Positions 8,124 to 15,257 of a stretch of 19,831 nucleotides of DNA are shown here, piece by piece. This DNA comes from Pseudomonadota bacterium. GTDB lineage: Bacteria; Myxococcota_A; Polyangia; Polyangiales; Polyangiaceae. Where the stretch lies: NCBI GenBank assembly GCA_023428245.1, contig JAEYYX010000074.1, positions 1 to 19,831 of the forward strand. The letters are read 5' to 3'. The notes under the pieces were generated by a model. It worked only from the letters and a program-made list of their open reading frames with translations, was not told where the DNA came from and did no database searches. Position numbers and translations under genes: made by a program. The first letter of the stretch is position 1; each line of letters starts with the position of its first letter.

Positions 8124-8863
8124 CTACGAAACATGGAAATTTGAAGGCAATTTCGAGGCAACTGTGTAGGGCGTCACGGTTGTGCCACTGCTGTTGGTGG
8201 TGAAAGCCCGAGTCAGGGCGAGCTTTGCCTCATAGGAATCCGCGCCAGGGAGATTCCCGCTCGGGATCGAAAAGTCATCAGGGGTGAACGACGCGGTCAC
8301 AAGGGCTGAATACCCTGGGACTTCGAACTTGGCGGTGAAGTTACTCGCGGTGGGCTTCCCCCAGAAATCCGGACACCCCAGTGAAGTCGAAGTTGGGGGT
8401 CGATACGCCGCTCGGAAAATTAGGCGTTGCGACTCTCGTGCTGCTCGAAAGCGTGTAGTTTGCTGTCTTGAGGGCGCGGAGTTCGACCCGGATTTCTTGT
8501 GCGCCAATGTTCGTCGCAACTGTAAGAATGAGCCGACCGTTACCGGTGAATGCATCCCAGATCTTGCCATATGCGGCTTTTTTGGCGGGAATGCCGGTCT
8601 TTAGGGCTTGGAGCTGTACCATGTCGAGGGTGACCGCCCCCCGGGTCCCGCTCCCGCTCAACACAAACACGGGCGTGAGCGTCCCGCTCCCTACGCCCAG
8701 GTTGTTGCCGTCTTGATCCTCGAGGACTGCGTTGGGAGCCGACCAGGTAGCCGTCCCAGAACCCCCATAGTCAATGACGGTCCCCGCGCTCTGGGCTTCC
8801 GAACTCCTTCGAGCTGCTCACTTCATATGCTTCAACAAACAAACAACCCATCGAATACGGCAT
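8124..8863 (-). pseudogene. Frameshifted paralogue of the unknown protein at 9176-9880
   Basis: Read in three successive minus frames, this stretch matches the intact neighbour from end to end. Frame A opens with ATG at 8861-8863 (MPYSMGCLFVEAYE..., ribosome site GGGAGGG upstream) and reads to KEF, then stops at 8771-8773. The match continues in frame B from about 8796 (AQSAGTVIDYGG...) through PVFVLSGSG, ELRALKTANYTLSS and TPNFDFTGVSG to the C5 run at 8358-8362. It then continues in frame C (NFTAKFEVP..., PDDFSIPSGNLP, LTRAFTTNSSG) to the same VS-stop ending. Removing one base of the C5 run restores frame at the second break; the first break is best explained by two single-base losses near 8797-8801. 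The gene seems recently inactivated because the rest of the frame is free of stops. Sequencing errors are an alternative, though two breaks in one gene and none in its twin argue against it. The Cys residues at the three later positions of the intact copy are Gly, Thr and Val here. Confidence 0.85.
8248..8276. repeat. 29-bp exact repeat, copy 1 (in the pseudogene)
   Basis: Identical base for base to 9303-9331. It encodes the DDFSIPSGNLP-region motif shared by the two paralogues, including identical synonymous codons, whereas the flanking DNA has diverged. Confidence 0.9.
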
Positions 8864-9175
8864 TCGCTGTTCCCTCCCTTGAATTTGGTTTCGTGACAGG
8901 CGCTTCGGACGAGCGTTGAGCTAGCATCCTCTTCGGGAGCTCACCTCCCTGGCGGACACACTCCTTCGTTAAGGGTCTCAGAAAAGGGAGCTCTCATCAG
9001 GAGCTATTCGCGCGCGTCCGCGCGTCGGGCTCTCGAGAAGGAGACGGCGGGCGGAAGGGGTCTTTCGATGCGAGCGCGAGATCGATGCCGCGGGGGCTCT
9101 CCGGCGGTGTTTCGCCAGACCGAGCGTGGCCTGCGGGTTCGAGCGCTCAAGACGCGCTATCGCGGATGAGACGAG
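8864..9175. other. 312-bp gene-free spacer between the two paralogues
   Basis: I find no coding sequence. Near 8870-8880 is the ribosome site of the pseudogene on the minus strand. At 9009-9024 is a perfect 6-bp inverted repeat (CGCGCG with a CGTC loop) about 150 nt past the stop of the intact paralogue. No promoter could be defined. The spacer does not resemble the sequence downstream of the pseudogene, so the duplication unit appears limited to the gene. Confidence 0.5.
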
Positions 9176-9880
9176 CTACGAAACCACGAGGACGGAGGGC
9201 AGGTTCGAAGGAACTTGATAAGGGTTGCAGTTGTTCCCACTGCTGTCCGTGCTGAACGAACGCGTCAGGGCCAGCAACGCATCGCTATAGGTCCCTGTGG
9301 AGGGGAGATTCCCGCTCGGGATCGAAAAGTCGTCGGGGGCGAACGACGTGGTGGGCACGGTTGGCTGCTCTGGCACTTCGAACTCAGCCGCGTAGTTGCC
9401 CGCGGATTCTCCTGTGAAGTTGAAGTTCGGGGAGCTGACGCCTGCAACGTAGTTAGGGCAGGCGGTCCGGTTGCCGGAGGTGAGCGAATAATTGGCAGAC
9501 CGTAGCGCGCGGAGCGCGACTCGGATTGGTTTGGTGCCTTGCGAAGTCGACTGCAGGTACTCAAGCAGGCCATTGCAAGTGAAGGCTTCCCAAACCTTGT
9601 TGAAGTTTGTTTGGGAGAGCGCGAGGAGTTTCGTCATGTTGATGGTCACGGTGCCCGCGCTGCCAGATCCGGATAGAGGAAAGACGGGCAGAAGCACTCC
9701 GCTCGGTACACTGAAGTTCGTGCCATCTTGTCTGAGCAGTTTGACTCCGGCGCCTGTCCAGCTCGTCGTGCCACCACTCATGTAACTGATCGGGGTGCCC
9801 GCATTCTGCGCATTGCGGAATTCCTTGGTTCCGTTTGCCTCGAACGCTTCGATGAATAGACAACCCTGCGAAAACGACAT
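9176..9880 (-). CDS. Unrecognised protein, intact member of a tandem paralogue pair
   Basis: 234 residues from the ATG at 9878-9880, preceded by AGGAGAG. I do not recognise the family. There is no signal peptide, TM segment or low-complexity linker. Composition is rich in Ser, Thr, Asn, Gly and aromatic residues with alternating hydrophobics, suggesting a beta-rich fold. Segments conserved with the broken neighbour: GCLFIEAFE (6-14), PVFPLSGSGSAGTVTINM, a WEAF motif, IRVALRALRSANYSLTS, SSPNFNFTGES, EFEVP, PDDFSIPSGNLP and LALTRSFSTDSSG. Four Cys are present (C7 and one each in TCNG, ACPN and NNCN); the last three are absent in the paralogue. It lies 84 bp downstream of the RCC1 lipoprotein gene on the same strand, with a possible terminator between. 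Self-assembling, carbohydrate-binding or secreted-without-signal roles are all open. Confidence 0.85.
   Translation of the reverse strand: MSFSQGCLFIEAFEANGTKEFRNAQNAGTPISYMSGGTTSWTGAGVKLLRQDGTNFSVPSGVLLPVFPLSGSGSAGTVTINMTKLLALSQTNFNKVWEAFTCNGLLEYLQSTSQGTKPIRVALRALRSANYSLTSGNRTACPNYVAGVSSPNFNFTGESAGNYAAEFEVPEQPTVPTTSFAPDDFSIPSGNLPSTGTYSDALLALTRSFSTDSSGNNCNPYQVPSNLPSVLVVS
9303..9331. repeat. 29-bp exact repeat, copy 2 (in the intact paralogue)
   Basis: Identical to 8248-8276, in the same reading position of the paralogous gene. See the other copy. Confidence 0.9.
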
Positions 9881-9924
9881 GCTGCTCTCCTTTTGCTCAC
9901 TCTCACTCTAATAGTTGCATCTTC

Positions 9925-9956
9925 AAAAAAGCTTTCGAGGAGCGTCGCTTCGCCTC
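9925..9956 (-). terminator. Possible intrinsic terminator of the RCC1 lipoprotein gene
   Basis: On the minus strand, 8 nt past the lipoprotein stop, GAGG (9956-9953) can pair with CCTC (9940-9937), with an inner AGC/GCT pair, followed after GAAAGC by six T (9930-9925). The stem is interrupted by a three-base bulge, so it is a moderate candidate. If real, the paralogue at 9880 would need its own promoter within about 45 bp, or read-through. Confidence 0.4.
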
Positions 9957-9964
9957 TTCAGGGG

Positions 9965-12280
9965 TCAAAGCGGGCTATTCGAAAGCGGGCTGGGCGGGCT
10001 AGGGGTGGCGGAGCCAGTGGACTGGGACCCTCTGCCGAGCTGCCCCGATTGATTTGCTCCCCAACAATAGACTTGGTTGTTCGATCGACGAGCACAAACA
10101 TGGCCGCCGCCGGCCTCGATCTCGACGACATCAGTTGGGCCATCAATGACTACAGGACTCGGTGACGAGCCTGAGGGGCCGAGCGGTCCAAGTTGGCCCG
10201 CCGTATTGTCACCCCAGCAGGAGATCGTCGCATCCTGCAGGAGGGCGCAACTGAAGGCTCCGCCTGAAGCAACAACGACCGCCGTACTAATCCCTGCGAC
10301 TTCTTGGGGTGTCGCATAGCTAGGTGCGCCATACTTCCCGATCTGTCCCCAATCGTTCTTTCCCCAACAGAACACCTTACCCTCTTCGACTGCGCAGGTA
10401 TGGTTCCATCCGGCGGACACGGATGCCACGTCAGTGAGATCCGAGACCTGCTCGAAGAACAGTTCTTCGGACGGAGATGAAACCCCAAGTCGGCCGTCGG
10501 CGGATTCGCCAGCGCAAAAAACGAGCCCCGCTGTGGTCCGTGCGCAGGTATGCTCATCGCCAGCAGTCACCTCGACCGCATCGTCGAAGGGCGGATAGTC
10601 CTCGTCGACAAATTTATAGGCATCCATCGGCACGGATCGAGAGTCTTCTCCACCGTCGCCGAGTTGTCCCTTAGTTCCCCGGCCCCAGCATTGAAGCTGA
10701 TGATTCGTAGTGATCGCGCAACTATGGGCTGTTCCGAGACCAAGGCTTTCTGCGGGGGCTCCTGTGAGCAGCTCGAAGTCGATCGCAAATGTCGTATTCG
10801 GTTTCGGGAGATCTTCTCCGGCGTCAGTGCCAACCTGACCATCCGCTCCCTCTCCCCAGCAAAAGACCCGGGAGTCCTCGGCGATAGCGCATATGTGGCT
10901 TCCGCCTGCTTTGATTTGCTGCGGGTCCTGTAGGTCGAGGACGAGCACGGGCGTCGAGCTGTCGAGGCTTTGTCCGTCTCCGAGCTGGCCACTGCTCCCT
11001 TCGCCGAAGCAGGAGACGCGGCCGTCCTGCATCTTGACGCATGAGAACTCGTTTCCTAGCGCCAGCGCCGTCACTTCGGCGCATTCCTCGGTGATCGCGC
11101 TGCAAGCGAAATGGCACGCCGTCTCGCAAGCATAACAATGGTCGAGGTCGATGCTTGTTTCGCAGCCGTTGCCTAGGATGTCCTCGTCGCAGGAGAGTTT
11201 TCCGGCGGAGCAGGAGAGAATGACCGGAGTTCCTCCCACACAATCGAACGTCGCGGTTTGGTTGTCGAAGGTGATGTTGTCATCGACGTGGGTGTTGCAG
11301 TCGTTGTCCTTGCCGTCACAGATCTCTTTCCGATTCAGGCCACCGACGTCGGGGTCTTCGTCGTCACAATCGGCAAAGGCCGAGGACTGCGGACTTTCGA
11401 TCCACGCGCCCGCGTCACCCGGGCCGCAGCCTGTCGTCGGCGGGGCGCAGGCGCGCGCGGTGAGGACCGATTCTTCATCGACCGCCAGACGTCCGTCGCC
11501 GTCTGCGTCACAATAGAAGACGCGCGTATCCACGACGCCATCGTCGGGATCGTCGAGCTCCTCGGAGGCGGGTGCGCCGTCGCAGTCGTAATCCTTGTTC
11601 GGGGCGGCGAGGTACTGGGCGCAGGTCTCCGGTCGTGGTCCGACCGCGCCGTTGCACTCCTCCCAGCGACCGTCGTCGCAAGTGCGCGCTCCCCATTTGC
11701 ACTCGCCGACGGGCGCGCCGCTGGGGAACGTGATGCGCTGGCCTTGGGGTGTTTCACCGCAGGGTAGGAGAGGGCCGTCTTCGGTGCAGGTGCAGGTATA
11801 GGTTTTGCCTTGGTAGACGGCTTCTCCGTCGTCCGCGGCACCAGAACAGTCGTTGTCGCGATCGTCGTTGCAACGGTTCGGGCGACCGGGGATCGGCGGG
11901 CCATCCCAGGCGTCCGGATGGATATCTTCGTCGTTGTCCTTGCAATCCCACGCCTTCGAGGGCTCGGTCGGGTGACGAAGGAAGGTCACGCCGGGCCTGT
12001 CGGGGACCTCACACTCACCGGGGAATCCGTCGCCGTCCTCGTCGCGCGCGACCAGGACACAGGAGCCGAGGTCGGGGCGCTGTTCGGCGCACCCCACCGG
12101 GTTCATCTCTTCGGGGCTCACACAGCTCGGCCCGGAGTCTCCGCCTCCGGAACTTTCGCTCGCGGTGCCGCCGGTCGAGGGCTCGTCACTGTTATCCGCG
12201 CCTGCTCCACCGAGGCCACCGCCGGCTCCGCCGGAGTTGCATCCCAAGATCAGCAAAGCGCCCAAAATCGATTTTCGCAT
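9965..12280 (-). CDS. Outer-membrane lipoprotein with MopE-like metal motifs and seven RCC1-type repeats
   Basis: 771 residues. The start ATG at 12280 has GGAAGG just upstream. MRKSILGALLILGC is a lipoprotein signal with acylated C14, followed by a Gly/Ser-rich linker (15-50). Residues about 75-340 are Asp/Cys-rich: EF-hand-like loops DEDGDGFPGE (80-89) and DADGDGRLAVDEE (258-270), plus MopE-type CNDDRDNDCSG (137-147) and CDGKDNDCNTHVDD (321-334), expected to bind Ca or another metal. After a Cys-rich bridge (about 347-400), residues about 403-755 hold seven repeats of the form AG..H(T/S)CA...G.V.CWG.N..GQLG, matching RCC1-like (BLIP-II-type) seven-bladed propellers, each blade with two Cys. 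The C-terminus is a short Ser/Pro tail. It is expected on the cell surface or in the periplasm. The function is likely binding; the ligand is unknown. The two downstream genes on this strand are the paralogue pair. Confidence 0.9.
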   Translation of the reverse strand: MRKSILGALLILGCNSGGAGGGLGGAGADNSDEPSTGGTASESSGGGDSGPSCVSPEEMNPVGCAEQRPDLGSCVLVARDEDGDGFPGECEVPDRPGVTFLRHPTEPSKAWDCKDNDEDIHPDAWDGPPIPGRPNRCNDDRDNDCSGAADDGEAVYQGKTYTCTCTEDGPLLPCGETPQGQRITFPSGAPVGECKWGARTCDDGRWEECNGAVGPRPETCAQYLAAPNKDYDCDGAPASEELDDPDDGVVDTRVFYCDADGDGRLAVDEESVLTARACAPPTTGCGPGDAGAWIESPQSSAFADCDDEDPDVGGLNRKEICDGKDNDCNTHVDDNITFDNQTATFDCVGGTPVILSCSAGKLSCDEDILGNGCETSIDLDHCYACETACHFACSAITEECAEVTALALGNEFSCVKMQDGRVSCFGEGSSGQLGDGQSLDSSTPVLVLDLQDPQQIKAGGSHICAIAEDSRVFCWGEGADGQVGTDAGEDLPKPNTTFAIDFELLTGAPAESLGLGTAHSCAITTNHQLQCWGRGTKGQLGDGGEDSRSVPMDAYKFVDEDYPPFDDAVEVTAGDEHTCARTTAGLVFCAGESADGRLGVSSPSEELFFEQVSDLTDVASVSAGWNHTCAVEEGKVFCWGKNDWGQIGKYGAPSYATPQEVAGISTAVVVASGGAFSCALLQDATISCWGDNTAGQLGPLGPSGSSPSPVVIDGPTDVVEIEAGGGHVCARRSNNQVYCWGANQSGQLGRGSQSTGSATPSPPSPLSNSPL

Positions 12281-12507
12281 GGTTCCTTCCCCTTCATCCG
12301 AAGGGCGCGCCGCGATTCTACCGGAATTCTCACCATTTGGGGAGAGCCAGTGACTCGTGAGCCGGATTTGGAGTTGTGGGCTGGCCCTCGGTTGCGCACC
12401 CCTGAGCTCAGACGGCCCCGCGCGCGAGAACTAAAGCGCTTCCCAGAGGGCGTGCTGCTTTTTAGGACGGTGCGCTCGCGGAACGCGGACAGCTCCCGTG
12501 CTCGGAC

Positions 12508-14064
12508 CTACTTGTAACGTTCTGAGTAGGGATCGGGCAGGGGGCGCGAGGGAGCAGGCACGGGCGTCGGAGGTGCTGTTTCGGTCTCTGGAGGCGGCGT
12601 TTCGCTCGGTTTCTGCTGAGGAGGGGGCGCGCTCGGCGCTATCGTCGAACTTTTCCGAACGGGACGCTCGGTTTTTTCCTTTTTCGCGAGGGGCTCGGAG
12701 GGGAGGGGAGCAGGCGAGGGCTCGGCGCTCACGCTCGGAATGAGAGCGGCTTCGGCTGCGGGCGCCGTTGGTGTGGGCGGGGGCGCTGGCTGAGCGTTTT
12801 CGGTCGGAGCCGGAGTAGCAGTTTGTGGGCGGGGAGAGGGTTCGGGGTCCTCGGGGCGCGGCGGACCGAGCCCCGTGAACCCGAGCCAGAACAGCGCGAT
12901 CACGGCGAGCCCGCCGAGGATCATGGGCAGAGGACGAGCGCGCTTCTCCTCGGGTCTACGACTTCCCCAGCGCATCGGCAACTCGACGTCGGAGGAGCCC
13001 GAGGATTGGGTCTCGTCGCTGAGCTGGGTTCCGCTCGGGAGCGTGCGATCGCCGGTCGGGCGTGCGAGGTCGCCGGAAGGGCTCGTAGCGCCGAGGTGAT
13101 CCGTGCCGGCGACGGTGCGCCCGAGGCGAGGTGCCGAGCTCGTCGTCCCCGAGCCCGCCTGCGCGCCGAGCGCCTGGGCGAGCTCAATGGCCGCAGCCTT
13201 GGCGCTGTGGAATCGCATCTTCGGATCGCGGTCGAGGCAGCGCAAGAACCAGGCGTCGAAGGCCGGAGGCCAATTCGGTTCTGCCCCGAGCTCCCGGATC
13301 CGCTCCGTCGGCGTCACCAAGGGCAACGTCAAAATCTCGCCGAAGAGCGACGCCATGCTCGAACGAGGCGTCGACGCCGTCTTCCAGTAGTTCCTTCCGG
13401 TCAGGAGATAGAAGGTCGTGAGTCCGAGGGACCAGATGTCCGTTTCAGGGCAGAGTTCGACGCCTGCGGCCTGTTCATAGGCCATGAACAGGGGCGTTCC
13501 TTTCACGTCTTGGCTAACGTGGGCGGAATCTCCGAGCACCTTGGCGAGGCCGAAATCGAGGATCTTCACCACCGGCTCGCCGTTCTCGCGGCGCGTGAGG
13601 AAGAGGTTTTCTGGCTTGAGGTCGCGGTGAATGATGGGTTTATGATTCCCGTCGCGGTTCATATGGCGATGGGCCCGTTCGAGACCGCTCGCGACCTGAC
13701 GGATGTACTCGACGACGGCTTCGGGAGTGAGCGGACCGCCTCGGTCGACGAGACTCTTCAGCTCCTGTCCGCGCAGGAGCTCCATGACGAGGAACGGCAG
13801 GCGCGTCGTTCGATCGTAACCCGCGTCGAAGACGCGGACGATGTGCTCACTGTTCACGCGCCCGGCCACCTTGGCCTCGAGCTGGAACTTCTCGATCGAG
13901 TCCGGGGATCTGAGGATGTGCGGATAGAGGACCTTCAGCGCAACGGGCAAATCGGTCGCGAGTTGTTCCGCCGCATACACCGCGCCCATGCCGCCGCGGG
14001 CAATGAGTCGCTGGACGCGATAGCGGCCAGCGAAGACGTGTCCCGACTCCAGCAGGTCTTCCAC
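12508..14064 (-). CDS. Receptor-like Ser/Thr protein kinase with C-terminal TM and Pro-rich tail
   Basis: 518 residues from a GTG at 14062-14064, the only start before the fold, with GGAAAAGG just upstream. The kinase domain is at about 15-300: Gly-loop ARGGMG (22-27), K44 in VALK, E63 in helix C, HRDLKPEN (146-153), DFG (170-172). The activation segment ends in GTPLFMAYEQ (189-198), where the usual APE/SPE Pro is Tyr; the Glu that anchors the C-lobe is kept, so activity is still expected. After a polar linker there is one TM helix at about 379-398, then about 120 residues rich in Pro, Ala, Glu and Thr. The TM region (LPMILGGLAVIA) resembles that of the kinase at 958-2448 (LPIILGGVVALA), so the two are probably paralogues. 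It is divergent from the operon starting at 14211, with 146 bp between, which suggests a shared regulatory region. Confidence 0.94.
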   Translation of the reverse strand: MEDLLESGHVFAGRYRVQRLIARGGMGAVYAAEQLATDLPVALKVLYPHILRSPDSIEKFQLEAKVAGRVNSEHIVRVFDAGYDRTTRLPFLVMELLRGQELKSLVDRGGPLTPEAVVEYIRQVASGLERAHRHMNRDGNHKPIIHRDLKPENLFLTRRENGEPVVKILDFGLAKVLGDSAHVSQDVKGTPLFMAYEQAAGVELCPETDIWSLGLTTFYLLTGRNYWKTASTPRSSMASLFGEILTLPLVTPTERIRELGAEPNWPPAFDAWFLRCLDRDPKMRFHSAKAAAIELAQALGAQAGSGTTSSAPRLGRTVAGTDHLGATSPSGDLARPTGDRTLPSGTQLSDETQSSGSSDVELPMRWGSRRPEEKRARPLPMILGGLAVIALFWLGFTGLGPPRPEDPEPSPRPQTATPAPTENAQPAPPPTPTAPAAEAALIPSVSAEPSPAPLPSEPLAKKEKTERPVRKSSTIAPSAPPPQQKPSETPPPETETAPPTPVPAPSRPLPDPYSERYK

Positions 14065-14183
14065 AATACCTTTTCCGAGGGGAACCTTACCATGGGCTCG
14101 GGAGCGCAGCTAAGGGCTGTGGTCAGGGGTTCGGCGCGCAATCGGGGCGCAGCAGCGCGCAGCTATTTCAAGCTGGCTCTCGG

Positions 14184-14189
14184 TATAGT
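14184..14189 (+). promoter_or_regulatory. Possible -10 element of the 14211-19831 operon
   Basis: TATAGT lies 21 nt before the GTG at 14211 within the 146-bp divergent region. No matching -35 hexamer was found at the normal spacing, so this is weak. Confidence 0.22.
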
Positions 14190-14210
14190 CGAGGAAATTT
14201 AGGGCTGAGC

Positions 14211-15257
14211 GTGATAAGGAGCCTTGGTGTCGTGTTAGGACGAATCTCAACACCACTCGCGCCCCTGTCTCGACCGTCGTCCGGGCCGGAGCTGAGCGCG
14301 TCCTGGCCCGCGAAAAGGAGCGCGTTTTTCCGAGGAGCGTGGAGCCTCGGAGGTTCGCTCCTCGTGCTTTCGTTCGCGAGCGGCGCCTTCGCCCAGGGCG
14401 GGGGCGCGGCGGCCGCTGAGGTACTGTTCCGAGAGGGCATCGAGCTCCGGCGCGCGGGACAGACGGCGGAGGCCTGTGAGAAATTTGAAGAGAGCCAGAG
14501 ACTCGATCCTGCGGCCGGTACGCTCCTGAACCTCGGAGATTGTCGCGAGGCGGAGGGGAAGCTCGCGAGCGCATGGGCGCTGTTCGAGGACGCGCGGAAG
14601 ACGGCTGTGTCCGACGTGGTGCGGGAAGAAGCGGCCAGTCGGGCGAGCTCTGTGCAGGAGCGCCTGACCTATTTGCGCATCGAAGTCAAAGATCCTGTCC
14701 CCGAGCAGGTCATTCGCTACGGCGAGGTGACACTCGGGCGCGCGGCCTATGGAGCGCGAGTTCCGGTCGATCCTGGTGAGGTGACTGTGAGCGCGAGCGC
14801 CCCCGGCTACGTGACCTGGACGACGCAGGTGAAAGCCGAGCAAGGAACGCTCAGGGTCTCCGTTCCGGCTCTTGTGCCTGTGGCGGTCGAACCTGTTCCG
14901 CCCGAAGCGCCGCCTCCGCGCTCGGTCGTTCCTTGGGTGTTAGGCGCCTCGGGAGTCGCGACGCTTGGCGTCGGGCTTGCCCTCGGGCTCGTCTCGAAAG
15001 GTCACTACGACACGGCCGAGGGTCTTTGCCCGAGGCACGAGGGATGCAGTGACGAAACGATGAACGAGTGGAACAAAGCGAACACACTGGCCACAACGAG
15101 TACGATTTTGGTGCCGATCGGAGCGCTCGCTCTGACCGGAGGCGTCGTGTGGTGGCTCCTGCAAGACGGCGAAGAGAAGAGCGCGGCAGCGCGAAACTGG
15201 CCGCGGGTCTCTGTGACGCCGGAGGGTGGATTCGTGACATACCGAGGAGAGTTCTGA
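14211..15257 (+). CDS. Envelope protein with signal peptide, TPR region, PEGA-like domain and two TM helices
   Basis: 348 residues from GTG 14211. A hydrophobic segment (about 44-60) ending AFA before Q62 looks like a signal peptide, but its n-region is long. A GTG at 14232, with AAGGAG 10 nt upstream, would shorten it and is a fair alternative start. Residues about 65-150 are TPR-like (AAAAEVLFREGIELRRAG, ACEKFEESQRLDPAAGTLLNLGDC). Residues about 152-220 are beta-rich and PEGA-like (VPVDPGEVTVSASAPGY). Two TM helices follow at about 239-262 and 296-317, with a two-Cys loop between (C273, C279). This TPR-PEGA-TM order is common in myxobacterial envelope proteins next to Ser/Thr kinases. Its stop is directly followed by the start of the next gene, so it heads a three-gene operon. 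It is likely a peptidoglycan- or membrane-associated scaffold (inference). Confidence 0.85.
   Translation: MIRSLGVVLGRISTPLAPLSRPSSGPELSASWPAKRSAFFRGAWSLGGSLLVLSFASGAFAQGGGAAAAEVLFREGIELRRAGQTAEACEKFEESQRLDPAAGTLLNLGDCREAEGKLASAWALFEDARKTAVSDVVREEAASRASSVQERLTYLRIEVKDPVPEQVIRYGEVTLGRAAYGARVPVDPGEVTVSASAPGYVTWTTQVKAEQGTLRVSVPALVPVAVEPVPPEAPPPRSVVPWVLGASGVATLGVGLALGLVSKGHYDTAEGLCPRHEGCSDETMNEWNKANTLATTSTILVPIGALALTGGVVWWLLQDGEEKSAAARNWPRVSVTPEGGFVTYRGEF

Noticed and set aside
8124..8670. Two separate overlapping genes in different frames
   Set aside because: Both fragments align to consecutive parts of a single paralogue at 9176-9880, so they are one frameshifted gene.
12823..14202. 459-codon plus-strand frame opposite the second kinase
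   Set aside because: The kinase on the other strand has all catalytic motifs; this frame is a mirror with Arg-rich composition.
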